The notes under the pieces were generated by a model. That model made no database searches. It had not been told where the DNA came from and saw nothing but the letters and a program-made list of their open reading frames with translations. From JAEUOS01 sp965279115 (GTDB taxonomy: Bacteria > Pseudomonadota > Gammaproteobacteria > Burkholderiales > JAEUOS01): DNA of 64,000 nucleotides. A program made the position numbers and the translations under genes. Shown one piece after another: positions 9,249 to 17,138 of this stretch. Where the stretch lies: contig OZ257137.1 in the NCBI GenBank assembly GCA_965279115.1, forward strand, positions 4,216,001-4,280,000, in the 5' to 3' direction. Each line of letters starts with the position of its first letter. The first letter of the stretch is position 1.

Positions 9249-10040
9249 ATGAGCTACAACACCGAATTTCGCTGCATCAGGGATGAAGTGAGCCCGGAGG
9301 AATGGCAGGCGCGCTGCGACCTCGCCGCCTGTTACCGGCTGGTCGACCGTTACGGCATGACCGACCTGATCTACAACCACATCACCCTGCGCATTCCCAA
9401 CACGCCCGACCATCTGCTGATCAACCTGTACGGCCTGCTCTACAAGGAGATCACCGCGTCGAGCCTGGTGAAGATCGAGCTCGACGGCAACATCCTGTGG
9501 AAGCCCGATACCGATTACGGCATCAACAAGTCTGGGTATGTGATCCACGGGGCCATCCACGCGGCGCGACCGGACGTGAAGTGCGTGCTGCATACCCACA
9601 CGCGCGCCGGCATGGCGGTTTCCGCGGTTCGAAGCGGCCTGGTGCCGCTGACACAAACCGGCATGCGCTTCATCGGCCATCTCGGCTATCACGATTACGA
9701 GGGCCCGGCGATCGATCTGGCCGAGCGCGAGCGCCTGGTGCGAGACCTGGGCGAACACAACGCGATGATCCTGCGCGGGCACGGCCTGCTCACCTGCGGT
9801 CCCTCGGCGGGCGAGGCGTTCAACCTCATGTACAACCTGGAGCTGGCCTGCCGCACGCAGGTCGACACCATGGCGGCGAAGGACGACTGGTACGTGCCGC
9901 CAAATGAGGCGCTGGAACGCACGGCTGACCTCTACCAGCCCGGCACCCGGCGACCGTATGGCGTGCTGGAGTGGCACGCGATGCTGCGTCTGCTCAAGGT
10001 GGAAACCGCGCAAAGCGGCTTTCCGCCTTACTGGTCGTAG
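9249..10040 (+). CDS. Class II aldolase/adducin family protein
   Basis: 263 residues. It contains the zinc-binding HTHTRAG motif and the later RGHGLLTCG motif of the fuculose-1-phosphate aldolase/adducin fold, preceded by GMTDLIYNHITLRIP. Many relatives annotated only as aldolases act in decarboxylation or catabolism of sugar-acid-like compounds. It diverges from the HpcH/HpaI operon across a 169-base intergenic region and therefore probably shares its regulation. A GGGAGCAGGGAG ribosome-binding region precedes ATG 9249. The precise substrate is not visible. Confidence 0.85.
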   Translation: MSYNTEFRCIRDEVSPEEWQARCDLAACYRLVDRYGMTDLIYNHITLRIPNTPDHLLINLYGLLYKEITASSLVKIELDGNILWKPDTDYGINKSGYVIHGAIHAARPDVKCVLHTHTRAGMAVSAVRSGLVPLTQTGMRFIGHLGYHDYEGPAIDLAERERLVRDLGEHNAMILRGHGLLTCGPSAGEAFNLMYNLELACRTQVDTMAAKDDWYVPPNEALERTADLYQPGTRRPYGVLEWHAMLRLLKVETAQSGFPPYWS

Positions 10041-10212
10041 CGATTTGACGCGGCCTGTGTGGGATTGACGCTGCGGGTCCCCGAAATGGCGCGAAGAACC
10101 CTTGTTAAATCCGGTATCGCGCCGTTAACAAAGGTCAAATCCGGGACTTTGTCCTCTACCGGGCCGGTTGCATTGCTGATAATCCATACATCGAAATTCT
10201 GGAGGTTCATCG

Positions 10213-10440
10213 ATGTCGCAACTGTCCTGTGCCACCTGCAATTCCGCGACGCTCAAACCGCCGCGCCTGGTTGCCGGTGCATGGTATGCCCTGTGCACGG
10301 AATGCCTGTTCGAGACCGAAGTCGAGGCGGTTGACGGCGCGGACGGGCAGACGACCGGATTTTGCGTCAAGGGTGTTGCGGGCCTGTCGCCGCAACAGGA
10401 GGCTGACCTGCGCCGTCCCCAGGTTGCGCAGGTCGTTTGA
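10213..10440 (+). CDS. Small four-cysteine zinc-ribbon protein (paralogue A)
   Basis: 75 residues starting at ATG 10213, seven bases behind GGAGG (10201-10205). Cysteines at positions 6, 9, 28 and 31 form two CxxC knuckles (CATC and CTEC), so it probably binds one zinc. Between them lies an AGAWYAL segment. The second half (about 40 residues) is polar and ends QVAQVV. It has the same cysteine spacing as the next gene and is evidently its paralogue. There is no transmembrane helix or signal. I know of no function for it. The upstream gap 10,041-10,212 shows no other gene. Confidence 0.65.
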   Translation: MSQLSCATCNSATLKPPRLVAGAWYALCTECLFETEVEAVDGADGQTTGFCVKGVAGLSPQQEADLRRPQVAQVV

Positions 10441-10483
10441 GCATGGCGGTTCCGGCCGCCACGTGGAAAGGAGGATTTTTGTC

Positions 10484-10699
10484 ATGAGTACCCTCAATTG
10501 CCCGATTTGCGCGACCGAACCACTCGGCGTTCCCTACCAGTTCGCCGGGCAGTGGCTCGCGGCCTGCAGCAAGTGCCACTCTGAAATCGAGTTGCGCCAG
10601 GTTGAGGCCGCCGGCAGCGCCGAGTTCAAGCTCACCAGCACCATGAAGCTTGCGACCTTGCGCGAGGCCGAGCACTACCGTCGCCGCACGGTTTTCTAG
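10484..10699 (+). CDS. Small four-cysteine zinc-ribbon protein (paralogue B)
   Basis: 71 residues from ATG 10484, preceded by the strong site AAAGGAGG. Cysteines at 6, 9, 28 and 31 (CPIC and CSKC) match paralogue A exactly, as do Leu4, the AG at 21-22 and Trp24. The C-terminal half is basic (TLREAEHYRRRTVF). The two genes are 43 bases apart and appear to be a tandem duplication that has diverged strongly outside the metal site. The longer open frame upstream overlaps paralogue A in another frame and is rejected. The protein is cytoplasmic and its function is unknown. Confidence 0.65.
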   Translation: MSTLNCPICATEPLGVPYQFAGQWLAACSKCHSEIELRQVEAAGSAEFKLTSTMKLATLREAEHYRRRTVF

Positions 10700-10762
10700 G
10701 GGCTTGGCCGGCGCGTCGCCGGGTTAAACTGTCCTGGCCTTGATTCGATCCGCCCGAGAACA

Positions 10763-11464
10763 ATGAACGGCCCCGCTGCACGCCACACCATTACCACCGC
10801 TGAAGCCGCCGCGATCGAAGTCATCGATCCGGCGCTTTACAACAGCGGGCTTGCGCCGTTGCGCGACATTTCCGCCGCGGCGCTGCGCGAACGTTTCCGC
10901 CAGGAACGCGACTGGCGCCGCGAAATGCTGGGCGACCAGCAATTCGAGGATGGCGAACTGATGCCGGGGCGGGACTATCGCCGCGCATCGGTGCTGGTGC
11001 CGATTGTCGCGGGAGACAGCCTCTCCCTGCTCCTGACCCAGCGTACCTCCCATCTCACCAACCATGCCGGGCAGATCAGCTTTCCCGGGGGCCGCGCCGA
11101 GGAGTCGGACGCCGACGCCACAGACACCGCGCTGCGCGAGGCGGAGGAGGAAATCGGACTTTCGCGCGATCGCGTCGAGGTTGTCGGGCATTTGCCCAGG
11201 TACTACACGGTCACCAACTACGAGGTGACGCCGGTGGTGGCTCTGGTGCATGCGCCGATGGAACTCTCGCTGGATGCCAACGAGGTGGCCGAGGCGTTCG
11301 AAGTGCCGCTGGATTTCATCTTCGATCCGGCCAACCACCAGAAGCGCAGCAGGCCGTGGGAAGGGCGCACGCGTCACTTCTATGCCATGCCCTATGGCCG
11401 TCACTTCATCTGGGGAGCCACTGCCGCCATGCTGCGCAACTTCTACCACTTCATGCGCGCATAG
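10763..11464 (+). CDS. NUDIX hydrolase, CoA pyrophosphatase type
   Basis: 233 residues. The Nudix box is complete: SFPGGRAEESDADATDTALR followed by EAEEEIGL. Immediately before it is LLTQRTSHLTNHAGQ, the extra motif typical of CoA pyrophosphatases (NudL/PCD1 group). The enzyme should hydrolyse CoA or its derivatives to 4'-phosphopantetheine and 3',5'-ADP using Mg2+ or Mn2+ held by the glutamates of the box. An ~80-residue N-terminal extension precedes the domain. It converges with the SapC-like gene, whose stop is 19 bases away. Confidence 0.85.
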   Translation: MNGPAARHTITTAEAAAIEVIDPALYNSGLAPLRDISAAALRERFRQERDWRREMLGDQQFEDGELMPGRDYRRASVLVPIVAGDSLSLLLTQRTSHLTNHAGQISFPGGRAEESDADATDTALREAEEEIGLSRDRVEVVGHLPRYYTVTNYEVTPVVALVHAPMELSLDANEVAEAFEVPLDFIFDPANHQKRSRPWEGRTRHFYAMPYGRHFIWGATAAMLRNFYHFMRA

Positions 11465-11483
11465 GGATCGCCCGCGGCCTTGC

Positions 11484-12251
11484 TCAGTCCCGTGCCGCCG
11501 CCTTGCGGCGCGACTCTGCCGCCACCGCGCGGTCGACCAGGCGGGAGAAATTGGCAAGCGAAAAAAGGTGTGCGTAAATGCGCGCGGCCAGGCCCCTGGT
11601 GGCGAGCGCCTTGTGGCTGGCGGCCTTGAGTTGGGCAAAACGCGATTCGTCGATGCGATGCATGCCCTGCATGGTCAGGGCAGACTGGTCGCCGCTCTTG
11701 ACCTGCATCGTGAATGGCGTCAGGAGGTCGAGTTTCCTGAGAAACGCGCACATCTGCGCGGTGAGGTCCAGGTCCTTCTCGTACTCGGACAGCAACCGCT
11801 CGCGCTCCGTCCATTCGCGCGCGGGTTCGCCCGCGGCGTCGAACATGGCGATGCCACTGTCGTCCAACCACGAGCTTTCCACACATACCAGGCGCTGGTC
11901 CTGCGCCACGCCGTCGACGAAAACCCGTGAGATGCAGAACGGATAGCGGCGCACGAACGCCGGCACATAGCAGCCGGCGGCCCAAGCGCCGTCGCGCTCG
12001 ACAAACAGGTTCTGGCCATCGGCGAGGCCAAGTACCGCCACCGGTGCGAATGTGGCGCCTGCATCCGCGGTGGCGAACACGATCGGGTAGTCGCGCTGGG
12101 CGATGGCGAACTCGGAAAACGAAATCGCCATTGCGTTGATGTGCCGCGCGAATTCCGGCACCGCACCGGCCCCGGTTGACGGCAGCAGGACCCGGTGGTG
12201 TTTCTCCAGCGGCACGATCCGGCTGTAGCCGAAGGGCGGCGTGATGTTCAT
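11484..12251 (-). CDS. SapC-family protein
   Basis: 255 residues from ATG 12251. The sequence matches what I know of the SapC family: a start of the type YSRIVPLEKHHR, then FPIVFA-like DYPIVFATADAGATF, LGLADGQNLFVERDGAW, YVPAFVRRYPF and a C-terminal GMHRIDESRF segment. SapC was first named in a Campylobacter S-layer locus, but the family is widespread and its molecular role is not established. It has no signal peptide or membrane segment. The gene diverges from the CobD/CbiB-like gene, 62 bases away. The extra open frame to 12329 overlaps that divergent promoter. Confidence 0.7.
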   Translation of the reverse strand: MNITPPFGYSRIVPLEKHHRVLLPSTGAGAVPEFARHINAMAISFSEFAIAQRDYPIVFATADAGATFAPVAVLGLADGQNLFVERDGAWAAGCYVPAFVRRYPFCISRVFVDGVAQDQRLVCVESSWLDDSGIAMFDAAGEPAREWTERERLLSEYEKDLDLTAQMCAFLRKLDLLTPFTMQVKSGDQSALTMQGMHRIDESRFAQLKAASHKALATRGLAARIYAHLFSLANFSRLVDRAVAAESRRKAAARD

Positions 12252-12313
12252 CGACGGTGGCGGAAGCGGTGCGGGCGATTGTAGCGTGGGGCTGTGATAT
12301 CTTCGATCATGCC

Positions 12314-13252
12314 ATGACCGTCCTAGCATTGATCGCCGCGCTTCTCATCGAGCAGTTGCGCCCCCTGGACGATCGCACCCGCATCGCCCGTCCGCTTGAC
12401 TATGTTCTCGATCTTCTCGGCCAGTCCTTCAATACCGGGGAGCATTCGCATGGCAGGTTCGCATGGATGGTCGCCATGCTTTCGGCCGCCGTGCTCACGC
12501 TCCTGGCCTATTACCTGCTGGCGCGGCTGCATGTACTCCTGGCGCTGGCTTTCAACGTGGGCGTGCTGTACCTCACCATGGGCTTCCGGCAATTCAGCCA
12601 CCATTTCACCGATGTCCACCGGGCGTTGATCGACGGCGACCTGCCGCGGGCACGGCGCCTCATCCGCGAATGGCGAGGACGCCCCGCGGATGACCTCAAC
12701 ACGGTGGAAGTGGCCCGCCTGGCGATCGAGGAGGCGTTTTCCGCGTCCCATCGGCACGTCTTCGGTGTGCTGTTCTGGTTTGCCTTTCTGCCCGGCCCGG
12801 TGGGTGCCGTGTTGTATCGCCTTGCACTCCTGTTGCGCAATCGCTGGGGCAGCGGGTCGACGACGGGGGACGGACGTTTTGGCGAATTTGCGGTCGCGGC
12901 GTTTCGGAAGATCGATTGGCTGCCGTTACGGCTGACGGCCACCGGCTTCGCCATCGTTGGCAATTTCGAGGATGCGGTGTATTGCTGGCGCAACCAGGCG
13001 CAGAACTGGCGTGATCCGGAATTGGGGATTGTCCTTGCCGCCGGAGCGGGTGCCATCGGCGTGAAGCTGGGCAAGCCCATCAAGGAGGGCATGACATCGG
13101 TGGGCCTTTCGATTGACGAGCGCGCCGAGATCGGCATCGGCGAGGAGGCCGATGCCGGCTTTCTTTCGAGCACGGTAGGGCTGGTGTGGCGGGCGTTGGT
13201 ACTGTGGCTGATGTTGCTGGTGATGCTGGCAATCGCCCAGTGGGTAAGCTAG
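12314..13252 (+). CDS. CobD/CbiB-like integral membrane protein
   Basis: 312 residues from ATG 12314. It starts with a hydrophobic segment (VLALIAALLIEQLRPL), has several more membrane segments and a hydrophilic middle, and ends in a hydrophobic helix (LVLWLMLLVMLAIAQWV). The pattern fits the CobD/CbiB family (adenosylcobinamide-phosphate synthase) and related AmpE-like regulators. No other cobalamin genes are nearby, and this short betaproteobacterial version is often annotated only as CobD/CbiB family. I therefore assign the family but not the cobalamin reaction. It converges with rsgA with 25 bases between stops. Confidence 0.65.
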   Translation: MTVLALIAALLIEQLRPLDDRTRIARPLDYVLDLLGQSFNTGEHSHGRFAWMVAMLSAAVLTLLAYYLLARLHVLLALAFNVGVLYLTMGFRQFSHHFTDVHRALIDGDLPRARRLIREWRGRPADDLNTVEVARLAIEEAFSASHRHVFGVLFWFAFLPGPVGAVLYRLALLLRNRWGSGSTTGDGRFGEFAVAAFRKIDWLPLRLTATGFAIVGNFEDAVYCWRNQAQNWRDPELGIVLAAGAGAIGVKLGKPIKEGMTSVGLSIDERAEIGIGEEADAGFLSSTVGLVWRALVLWLMLLVMLAIAQWVS

Positions 13253-13277
13253 CGCGACCAGTGTCGCGCCGGCGTCC

Positions 13278-14189
13278 TCAGCGGCCAGACGGCCTGACTT
13301 CGCCCCGCAGCCGGCAGAACAGTTCGAATCGACGGGCATCGATGTGACCGGCGGCGACGGCGGTGATGAGCGCGCATCCTGGCTCGCGGTCATGGCGGCA
13401 GTCTGCAAAGCGACACTTGCCCCCGAAAGCGGAAAAATCGGGAAACCCTGCTTCGAGCCGCGCGAAGTCGAGATTGAATACGCCCACCTCCTGCATTCCC
13501 GGGCAATCGATCAGCGTGGAAGCGCCGTCGATGCGGTAGCGGCGTGAGAACGTGGTGGTGTGGCGCCCGGAGCCCAGGGCCTGCGAAAGTTCGCCGGTGA
13601 CCGCTTCCGCGTCGGGAATCAGCGCGTTGACCAGGGATGACTTGCCCATGCCCGATTGCCCGACCAGCACCGTGGCACGACCGGCAAGGCGCTCCCGCAG
13701 GGCGTCGGTACCGATAGGCGCGTTGATTTTCTCGCCTGCGCTGTTGCGTGGCCGCACGGCGACTTCAAGCACCGGATACCCGGCGCTTTCGAACACTTTC
13801 AGCCGCTCGCGTGCGGCGCCTGCACCGGCCAGGTCGACCTTGTTCAAGGCGATGAAGGCGTCGATACCGGCATCGTGCGCCAACAGCAGGACACGGGTTA
13901 CGAATTCGTCCGAGAACCACGGATCGGCAGCCACCAGCACCAGCAACTGGTCGGCGTTGGAAGCAATGGCCTTGCGCTTGTAGGGATCGGCGCGCTCCAG
14001 GAAATTGCGCCGTGGAAGGATGGCTTCGATGACCGCCTGTCCGGGGCCGGTCATCCTGACTTCGACGCGGTCGCCGCAGGCGGCATCGCGCTTCTTGCCC
14101 CGGGCCACGCAGTCCAGTCGTGCGCCGGCGTCGGTCTCGACCTCGTAGCGACGCCCGAATACCGCGACCACCGCGCCGGTTTCGGTCAT
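13278..14189 (-). CDS. rsgA: Ribosome small-subunit-dependent GTPase A
   Basis: 303 residues. It has an N-terminal OB-fold, then a circularly permuted GTPase domain with G4 (ALNKVDLAG) before G1 (GQSGMGKSSLVNAL), a threonine-rich switch (GRHTTTFSRRY) and G3 (LIDCPGMQEVG). The C-terminal zinc finger CRFADCRHDREPGC is intact. The permuted order is diagnostic. RsgA checks late 30S assembly and needs the ribosome for GTP hydrolysis. It lies 49 bases downstream of the M48 peptidase gene on the same strand, a common betaproteobacterial arrangement next to orn. Confidence 0.95.
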   Translation of the reverse strand: MTETGAVVAVFGRRYEVETDAGARLDCVARGKKRDAACGDRVEVRMTGPGQAVIEAILPRRNFLERADPYKRKAIASNADQLLVLVAADPWFSDEFVTRVLLLAHDAGIDAFIALNKVDLAGAGAARERLKVFESAGYPVLEVAVRPRNSAGEKINAPIGTDALRERLAGRATVLVGQSGMGKSSLVNALIPDAEAVTGELSQALGSGRHTTTFSRRYRIDGASTLIDCPGMQEVGVFNLDFARLEAGFPDFSAFGGKCRFADCRHDREPGCALITAVAAGHIDARRFELFCRLRGEVRPSGR

Positions 14190-14238
14190 CGAACCGGGCG
14201 CATGCGGGGCAGGCGGGCTGTGCAGCGGCGAAGGCGCA

Positions 14239-15480
14239 TCAGGCAGGCATTTCCTTCAGCCTGCCAATGCGGATGAACGCGGGCGGGTGTGAATCATGGA
14301 AGGCGGAGTGCAGCGGGTCGGGAGTCAGCGTGGCGGCGTTGTCGTTGTAGATCTTCGTCAGCGCGCCTATCAGGTCGCCGGCCGAGGTCTGGCGGGCGGC
14401 GTAGGCGTCGGCCTCGAATTCGTGCTTGCGCGACGACAGGCTCATCAGGGGCGTGAACATGAAGGTGAAGGCGGGCATCGCCATGGTGAGCAGCACCAGC
14501 GCCATGGCAGGGCTGCGGCTTTGCACGCCGAGGCCGGCGAAGAACCACGATTCAGCCATGAGGTAACCCAACAGGCCGAAGAACCCGAGGCTGACCGCGA
14601 AGGCCATGGCGATGCGCTTGACGATGTGCTTGTGACGGAAGTGGCCCAGCTCGTGCGCCAGCACCGCTTCGATCTCGTTTTGCGCCAGCTTCTGGATCAG
14701 GGTATCGAACAGCACAATGCGCTTGGCCGCCCCGAAGCCGGAGAAGAAGGCATTGCTGTGGCGCGAGCGCTTGGAACCATCCATCACGAACAGCCCGCCG
14801 GCCTTGAAACCGCAACGTGCCAGCAATTGCTCGATCGCGGACTTGAGCGTGCCTTCCTCAAGCGGCGTGAACTTGTTGAAAAGAGGCATGATCACCGTGG
14901 GAAACAGGAAAAGCACCAGCAACTGGAACGCGCAATAGGCGATCCAGGCGTAGAGCCACCACCATTGACCCGCACTGTTGATGAACCAGAGTATCGCGAG
15001 CACGAGTGGTGTACCCAGCAGCACACCCAGCAATACGCCCTTGGCGGCATCCGCCGCGAATAGTTTCCTGGTCATCTGGTTGAAGCCGAATCGCGCCTCG
15101 ATGCCGAAGGTCCGGTGCCAGGTGAACGGCAGGCCGGCGACGCCCATGACCAGGACGACCGCGCCGATCAGGGCCAGTTCGCGCCCGTAACCCGCGGGTA
15201 TTGGCGCGACTGCGGCAGCCAGCATGTTGAGGCCTCCACCCAGCGTAAGGGCGAACAGGAGCGCCGTGTCGACGACGCTTTCGAACATGCCGAAGCGGGT
15301 CTTGGCGATGGTGTAATCCGCTGCGCGCTGGTGCGCGGACAGGGTGATGCTTTCGGCGAATTCGCCCGGCACGCTGGCGCGATGGGCGAGCACGTGGCGG
15401 GCATGACGCCATGACAGCCACAAGGTGAGGCCGAGAGAGGCCAGTGCAGCGGCCGCGAAGACGTAGGTGAAAGCGTTCAT
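14239..15480 (-). CDS. M48-family membrane zinc metallopeptidase (Ste24-like)
   Basis: 413 residues from ATG 15480. The zinc site is HELGH in VLAHELGHFRHKHI, and a downstream glutamate in the HEFEADAYAARQ segment supplies the third ligand. Several hydrophobic helices flank it, the topology of CAAX-protease Ste24 homologues rather than the shorter HtpX. The motif GSKRSRHSNAFFSGFG, typical of Ste24, is present. It probably degrades damaged membrane proteins. It is divergent from orn across 62 bases and precedes rsgA in the same direction. Confidence 0.9.
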   Translation of the reverse strand: MNAFTYVFAAAALASLGLTLWLSWRHARHVLAHRASVPGEFAESITLSAHQRAADYTIAKTRFGMFESVVDTALLFALTLGGGLNMLAAAVAPIPAGYGRELALIGAVVLVMGVAGLPFTWHRTFGIEARFGFNQMTRKLFAADAAKGVLLGVLLGTPLVLAILWFINSAGQWWWLYAWIAYCAFQLLVLFLFPTVIMPLFNKFTPLEEGTLKSAIEQLLARCGFKAGGLFVMDGSKRSRHSNAFFSGFGAAKRIVLFDTLIQKLAQNEIEAVLAHELGHFRHKHIVKRIAMAFAVSLGFFGLLGYLMAESWFFAGLGVQSRSPAMALVLLTMAMPAFTFMFTPLMSLSSRKHEFEADAYAARQTSAGDLIGALTKIYNDNAATLTPDPLHSAFHDSHPPAFIRIGRLKEMPA

Positions 15481-15542
15481 CAGAGGAGAAATTGGGGGCG
15501 TGTGCGACAATTCAAGCCAGCCAAAGGATTATCGCCCAACCG

Positions 15543-16088
15543 ATGCCACAAGACCAAAACAACCTGATCTGGATCGACATGGAAATGACCGGTCTCCTGC
15601 CGGACAGTGACCGGATCATCGAGGTGGCGATCGTCATCACCGATTCGCAACTCAATACCGTGGCCGAGGCGCCGGTGCTGGTGGTGCATCAGTCCGACGC
15701 CGTGCTCGACGGCATGGACAACTGGAACAAGTCCACCCACGCGAAATCCGGTTTGATCGACAAGGTCAAGGCGTCCCCCTTCGATGAGCGCGCGGTCGAG
15801 CTGCGCATGCTCGATTTCCTCAAGCTGCACGTGCCCAAGGGCATCTCGCCGATGTGCGGCAACTCGATCTGCCAGGATCGCCGCTTCATGGCGCGCGGCA
15901 TGCCGGAACTGGAGGCATGGTTCCATTACCGCAACCTGGATGTTTCCACGCTCAAGGAGCTGGTCAAGCGCTGGAAGCCCGAGCTCGCCAAGGGCCTCAC
16001 CAAGCATGGCAAGCACGAGGCGCTGGCGGACATCTACGAGTCGATCGAAGAACTCAAGTACTACCGCGAGCACTTCATCCGGCTTTAG
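15543..16088 (+). CDS. orn: Oligoribonuclease
   Basis: 181 residues, exactly the usual length. DEDDh exonuclease motifs are visible: LIWIDMEMTGL (Asp, Glu), IIEVAIVITD, a central Asp region with CGNSICQDRRFM, and the C-terminal HEALADIYESIEEL with the catalytic His/Asp pair. It degrades two- to five-nucleotide RNA remnants, and linear dinucleotide pGpG in cells that use cyclic di-GMP. I start at ATG 15543 because the upstream in-frame codons belong to the divergent promoter region. The gene converges with the MlaC-like gene, 15 bases away. Confidence 0.95.
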   Translation: MPQDQNNLIWIDMEMTGLLPDSDRIIEVAIVITDSQLNTVAEAPVLVVHQSDAVLDGMDNWNKSTHAKSGLIDKVKASPFDERAVELRMLDFLKLHVPKGISPMCGNSICQDRRFMARGMPELEAWFHYRNLDVSTLKELVKRWKPELAKGLTKHGKHEALADIYESIEELKYYREHFIRL

Positions 16089-16103
16089 CGTTCCCTGCCG
16101 GCG

Positions 16104-16775
16104 CTACGACCGCGTGCGTGCCTCGATCGCCTGGTTGCGGGAAGTCAGCGTCTTGATCAGTCCGTCGATTCCATCGGCGGCGATCGCGCCATTGAACTGG
16201 TTCTTGTAGGTTTCCACCAGACGTGCGCCCAGCACGTTGATGTCGGTAACCTTCCAGGCGCCGCCGGTCAATTCCATGTGGTAATCAAGCTGTATCGGGT
16301 CGCCGCCTGGCGCCTTGACCATCGAGCGCACCACCGCTTCGGTGTCGCCGGCCTGCATGCGCAGCGGCCGGTACTCGACCACGGTTTCCGGGCGATAGGC
16401 GGCAAAAGCGCCGGCGTAGGTGTTGACCAGCAAGCGGCTGAACTCGCGGGCCAGGGCCTGTTGCTGTTCCGGCGTCGCGCGACTCCAGTGGCGTCCCAGG
16501 GCAGAGCGTGTCATGGCCTGTACATCGAGGTAAGGCAACACCTTTGCGTTGATAAGCGCGGTGACTTTCTGCCGGCTGCCGCCGCGGATCTCGCGGTCCG
16601 CGTCGATCGCGCTCGTCACTTCGGCCACGGCCCGCTTGATCGTCGCGTCAGGCGACTCCTGGGCGATTCCGTACGGCGGAAACAGCATCGCGACGACCGC
16701 GCAGACTGCCAGCACGAGGATGCTCGCGACATGGACGCGTCTGGTTTGCATGGATCCGGCGGAACTGGTTTTCAC
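16104..16775 (-). CDS. mlaC: MlaC/Ttg2D-family phospholipid-binding protein
   Basis: 223 residues from GTG 16775, which has an excellent AGGAG site six bases upstream; the ATG at 16751 has none. The N-terminus is basic, then hydrophobic (HVASILVLAVCAVVAMLF), consistent with export to the periplasm. The body has the Ttg2D pattern: YLDVQAMTRSALGRHW, TPEQQQALAREFSRLLVNTYAGAF, and VTDINVLGARLVETYKNQF. The family shuttles phospholipids between outer-membrane MlaA and the inner-membrane MlaFEDB complex. No other mla genes are next to it here, so the gene symbol is by family. Confidence 0.8.
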   Translation of the reverse strand: MKTSSAGSMQTRRVHVASILVLAVCAVVAMLFPPYGIAQESPDATIKRAVAEVTSAIDADREIRGGSRQKVTALINAKVLPYLDVQAMTRSALGRHWSRATPEQQQALAREFSRLLVNTYAGAFAAYRPETVVEYRPLRMQAGDTEAVVRSMVKAPGGDPIQLDYHMELTGGAWKVTDINVLGARLVETYKNQFNGAIAADGIDGLIKTLTSRNQAIEARTRS

Positions 16776-16881
16776 ATTGCGCTCCTGGCTGCTTCCGGAA
16801 GATGTATTTCCGTCCCACGTAGAACGCGTCGCGGCGCCGCTGGTTCACAGGGTTTACCCATGCTTACAATTCGCGGGGTGG

Positions 16882-16911
16882 TTGGGCAGAACCGGGCCGG
16901 AGCGGTATAAT
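16882..16911 (+). promoter_or_regulatory. Sigma-70-type promoter of the 42-residue basic protein
   Basis: A perfect -10 hexamer TATAAT sits at 16906-16911 with TTGGGC at 16882-16887, an 18-base spacer. Perfect TATAAT boxes are rare in this GC-rich sequence. Transcription would begin about 16,918 and give a leader of about 26 bases to ATG 16944. Confidence 0.6.
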
Positions 16912-16943
16912 GAAGAACTTTCACCCGTCAGGACTTTTTCATC

Positions 16944-17072
16944 ATGGCCGAACGTAAACGCGTCCGTCGCAACACGCTTGAGCGTCGTTGCCTCTCCAAG
17001 GTTTTCAAGCGCATGTTTGCCGGTGCTCCCAAGGGCACTTTCAAGATGCTCGAAAAGATCAAGCGCGCCTGA
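16944..17072 (+). CDS. 42-residue highly basic protein, unrecognised
   Basis: An ATG at 16944 opens a 42-codon frame ending at TGA 17070-17072. The product begins MAERKRVRRNTLERRC and ends KMLEKIKRA, with about 14 Lys/Arg residues and a single cysteine, so it should be very basic and could bind RNA or the ribosome. It does not match ribosomal proteins S21 or THX, which I considered because of its size and charge. It is framed by a perfect TATAAT promoter and a strong intrinsic terminator, which together argue for a genuine single-gene transcript. A weak AGGA lies 10 bases upstream of the start. Confidence 0.6.
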   Translation: MAERKRVRRNTLERRCLSKVFKRMFAGAPKGTFKMLEKIKRA

Positions 17073-17094
17073 GAATCCCGCAGGCAAGCGACAG

Positions 17095-17121
17095 AAGGCC
17101 GCCTTTTTGGCGGCCTTTTTG
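17095..17121 (+). terminator. Intrinsic terminator after the 42-residue gene
   Basis: A nine-base-pair stem AAGGCCGCC / GGCGGCCTT (17095-17103 with 17109-17117) closes a TTTTT loop and is followed by a T run at 17116-17120. It lies 22 bases after the stop of the basic small protein and just before the convergent beta-CASP nuclease stop. Because the stem is flanked by A on the left and T on the right it may act in both directions. Confidence 0.85.
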
Positions 17122-17138
17122 TTGGGCATCCACCACAT

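Noticed and set aside
8499..10013. 504-residue minus-strand open frame spanning two aldolases
   Set aside because: It crosses the divergent promoter and is antisense to the class II aldolase. Its composition is shadow-like.
10041..10212. AAATCCGG direct repeat upstream of the small four-cysteine genes
   Set aside because: Two short copies near 10,108 and 10,138 without dyad symmetry; could be chance.
16944..17072. Ribosomal protein S21 or THX for the 42-residue basic gene
   Set aside because: Size and charge suggested it, but the sequence lacks the S21 start and the THX RRTRRGK pattern.
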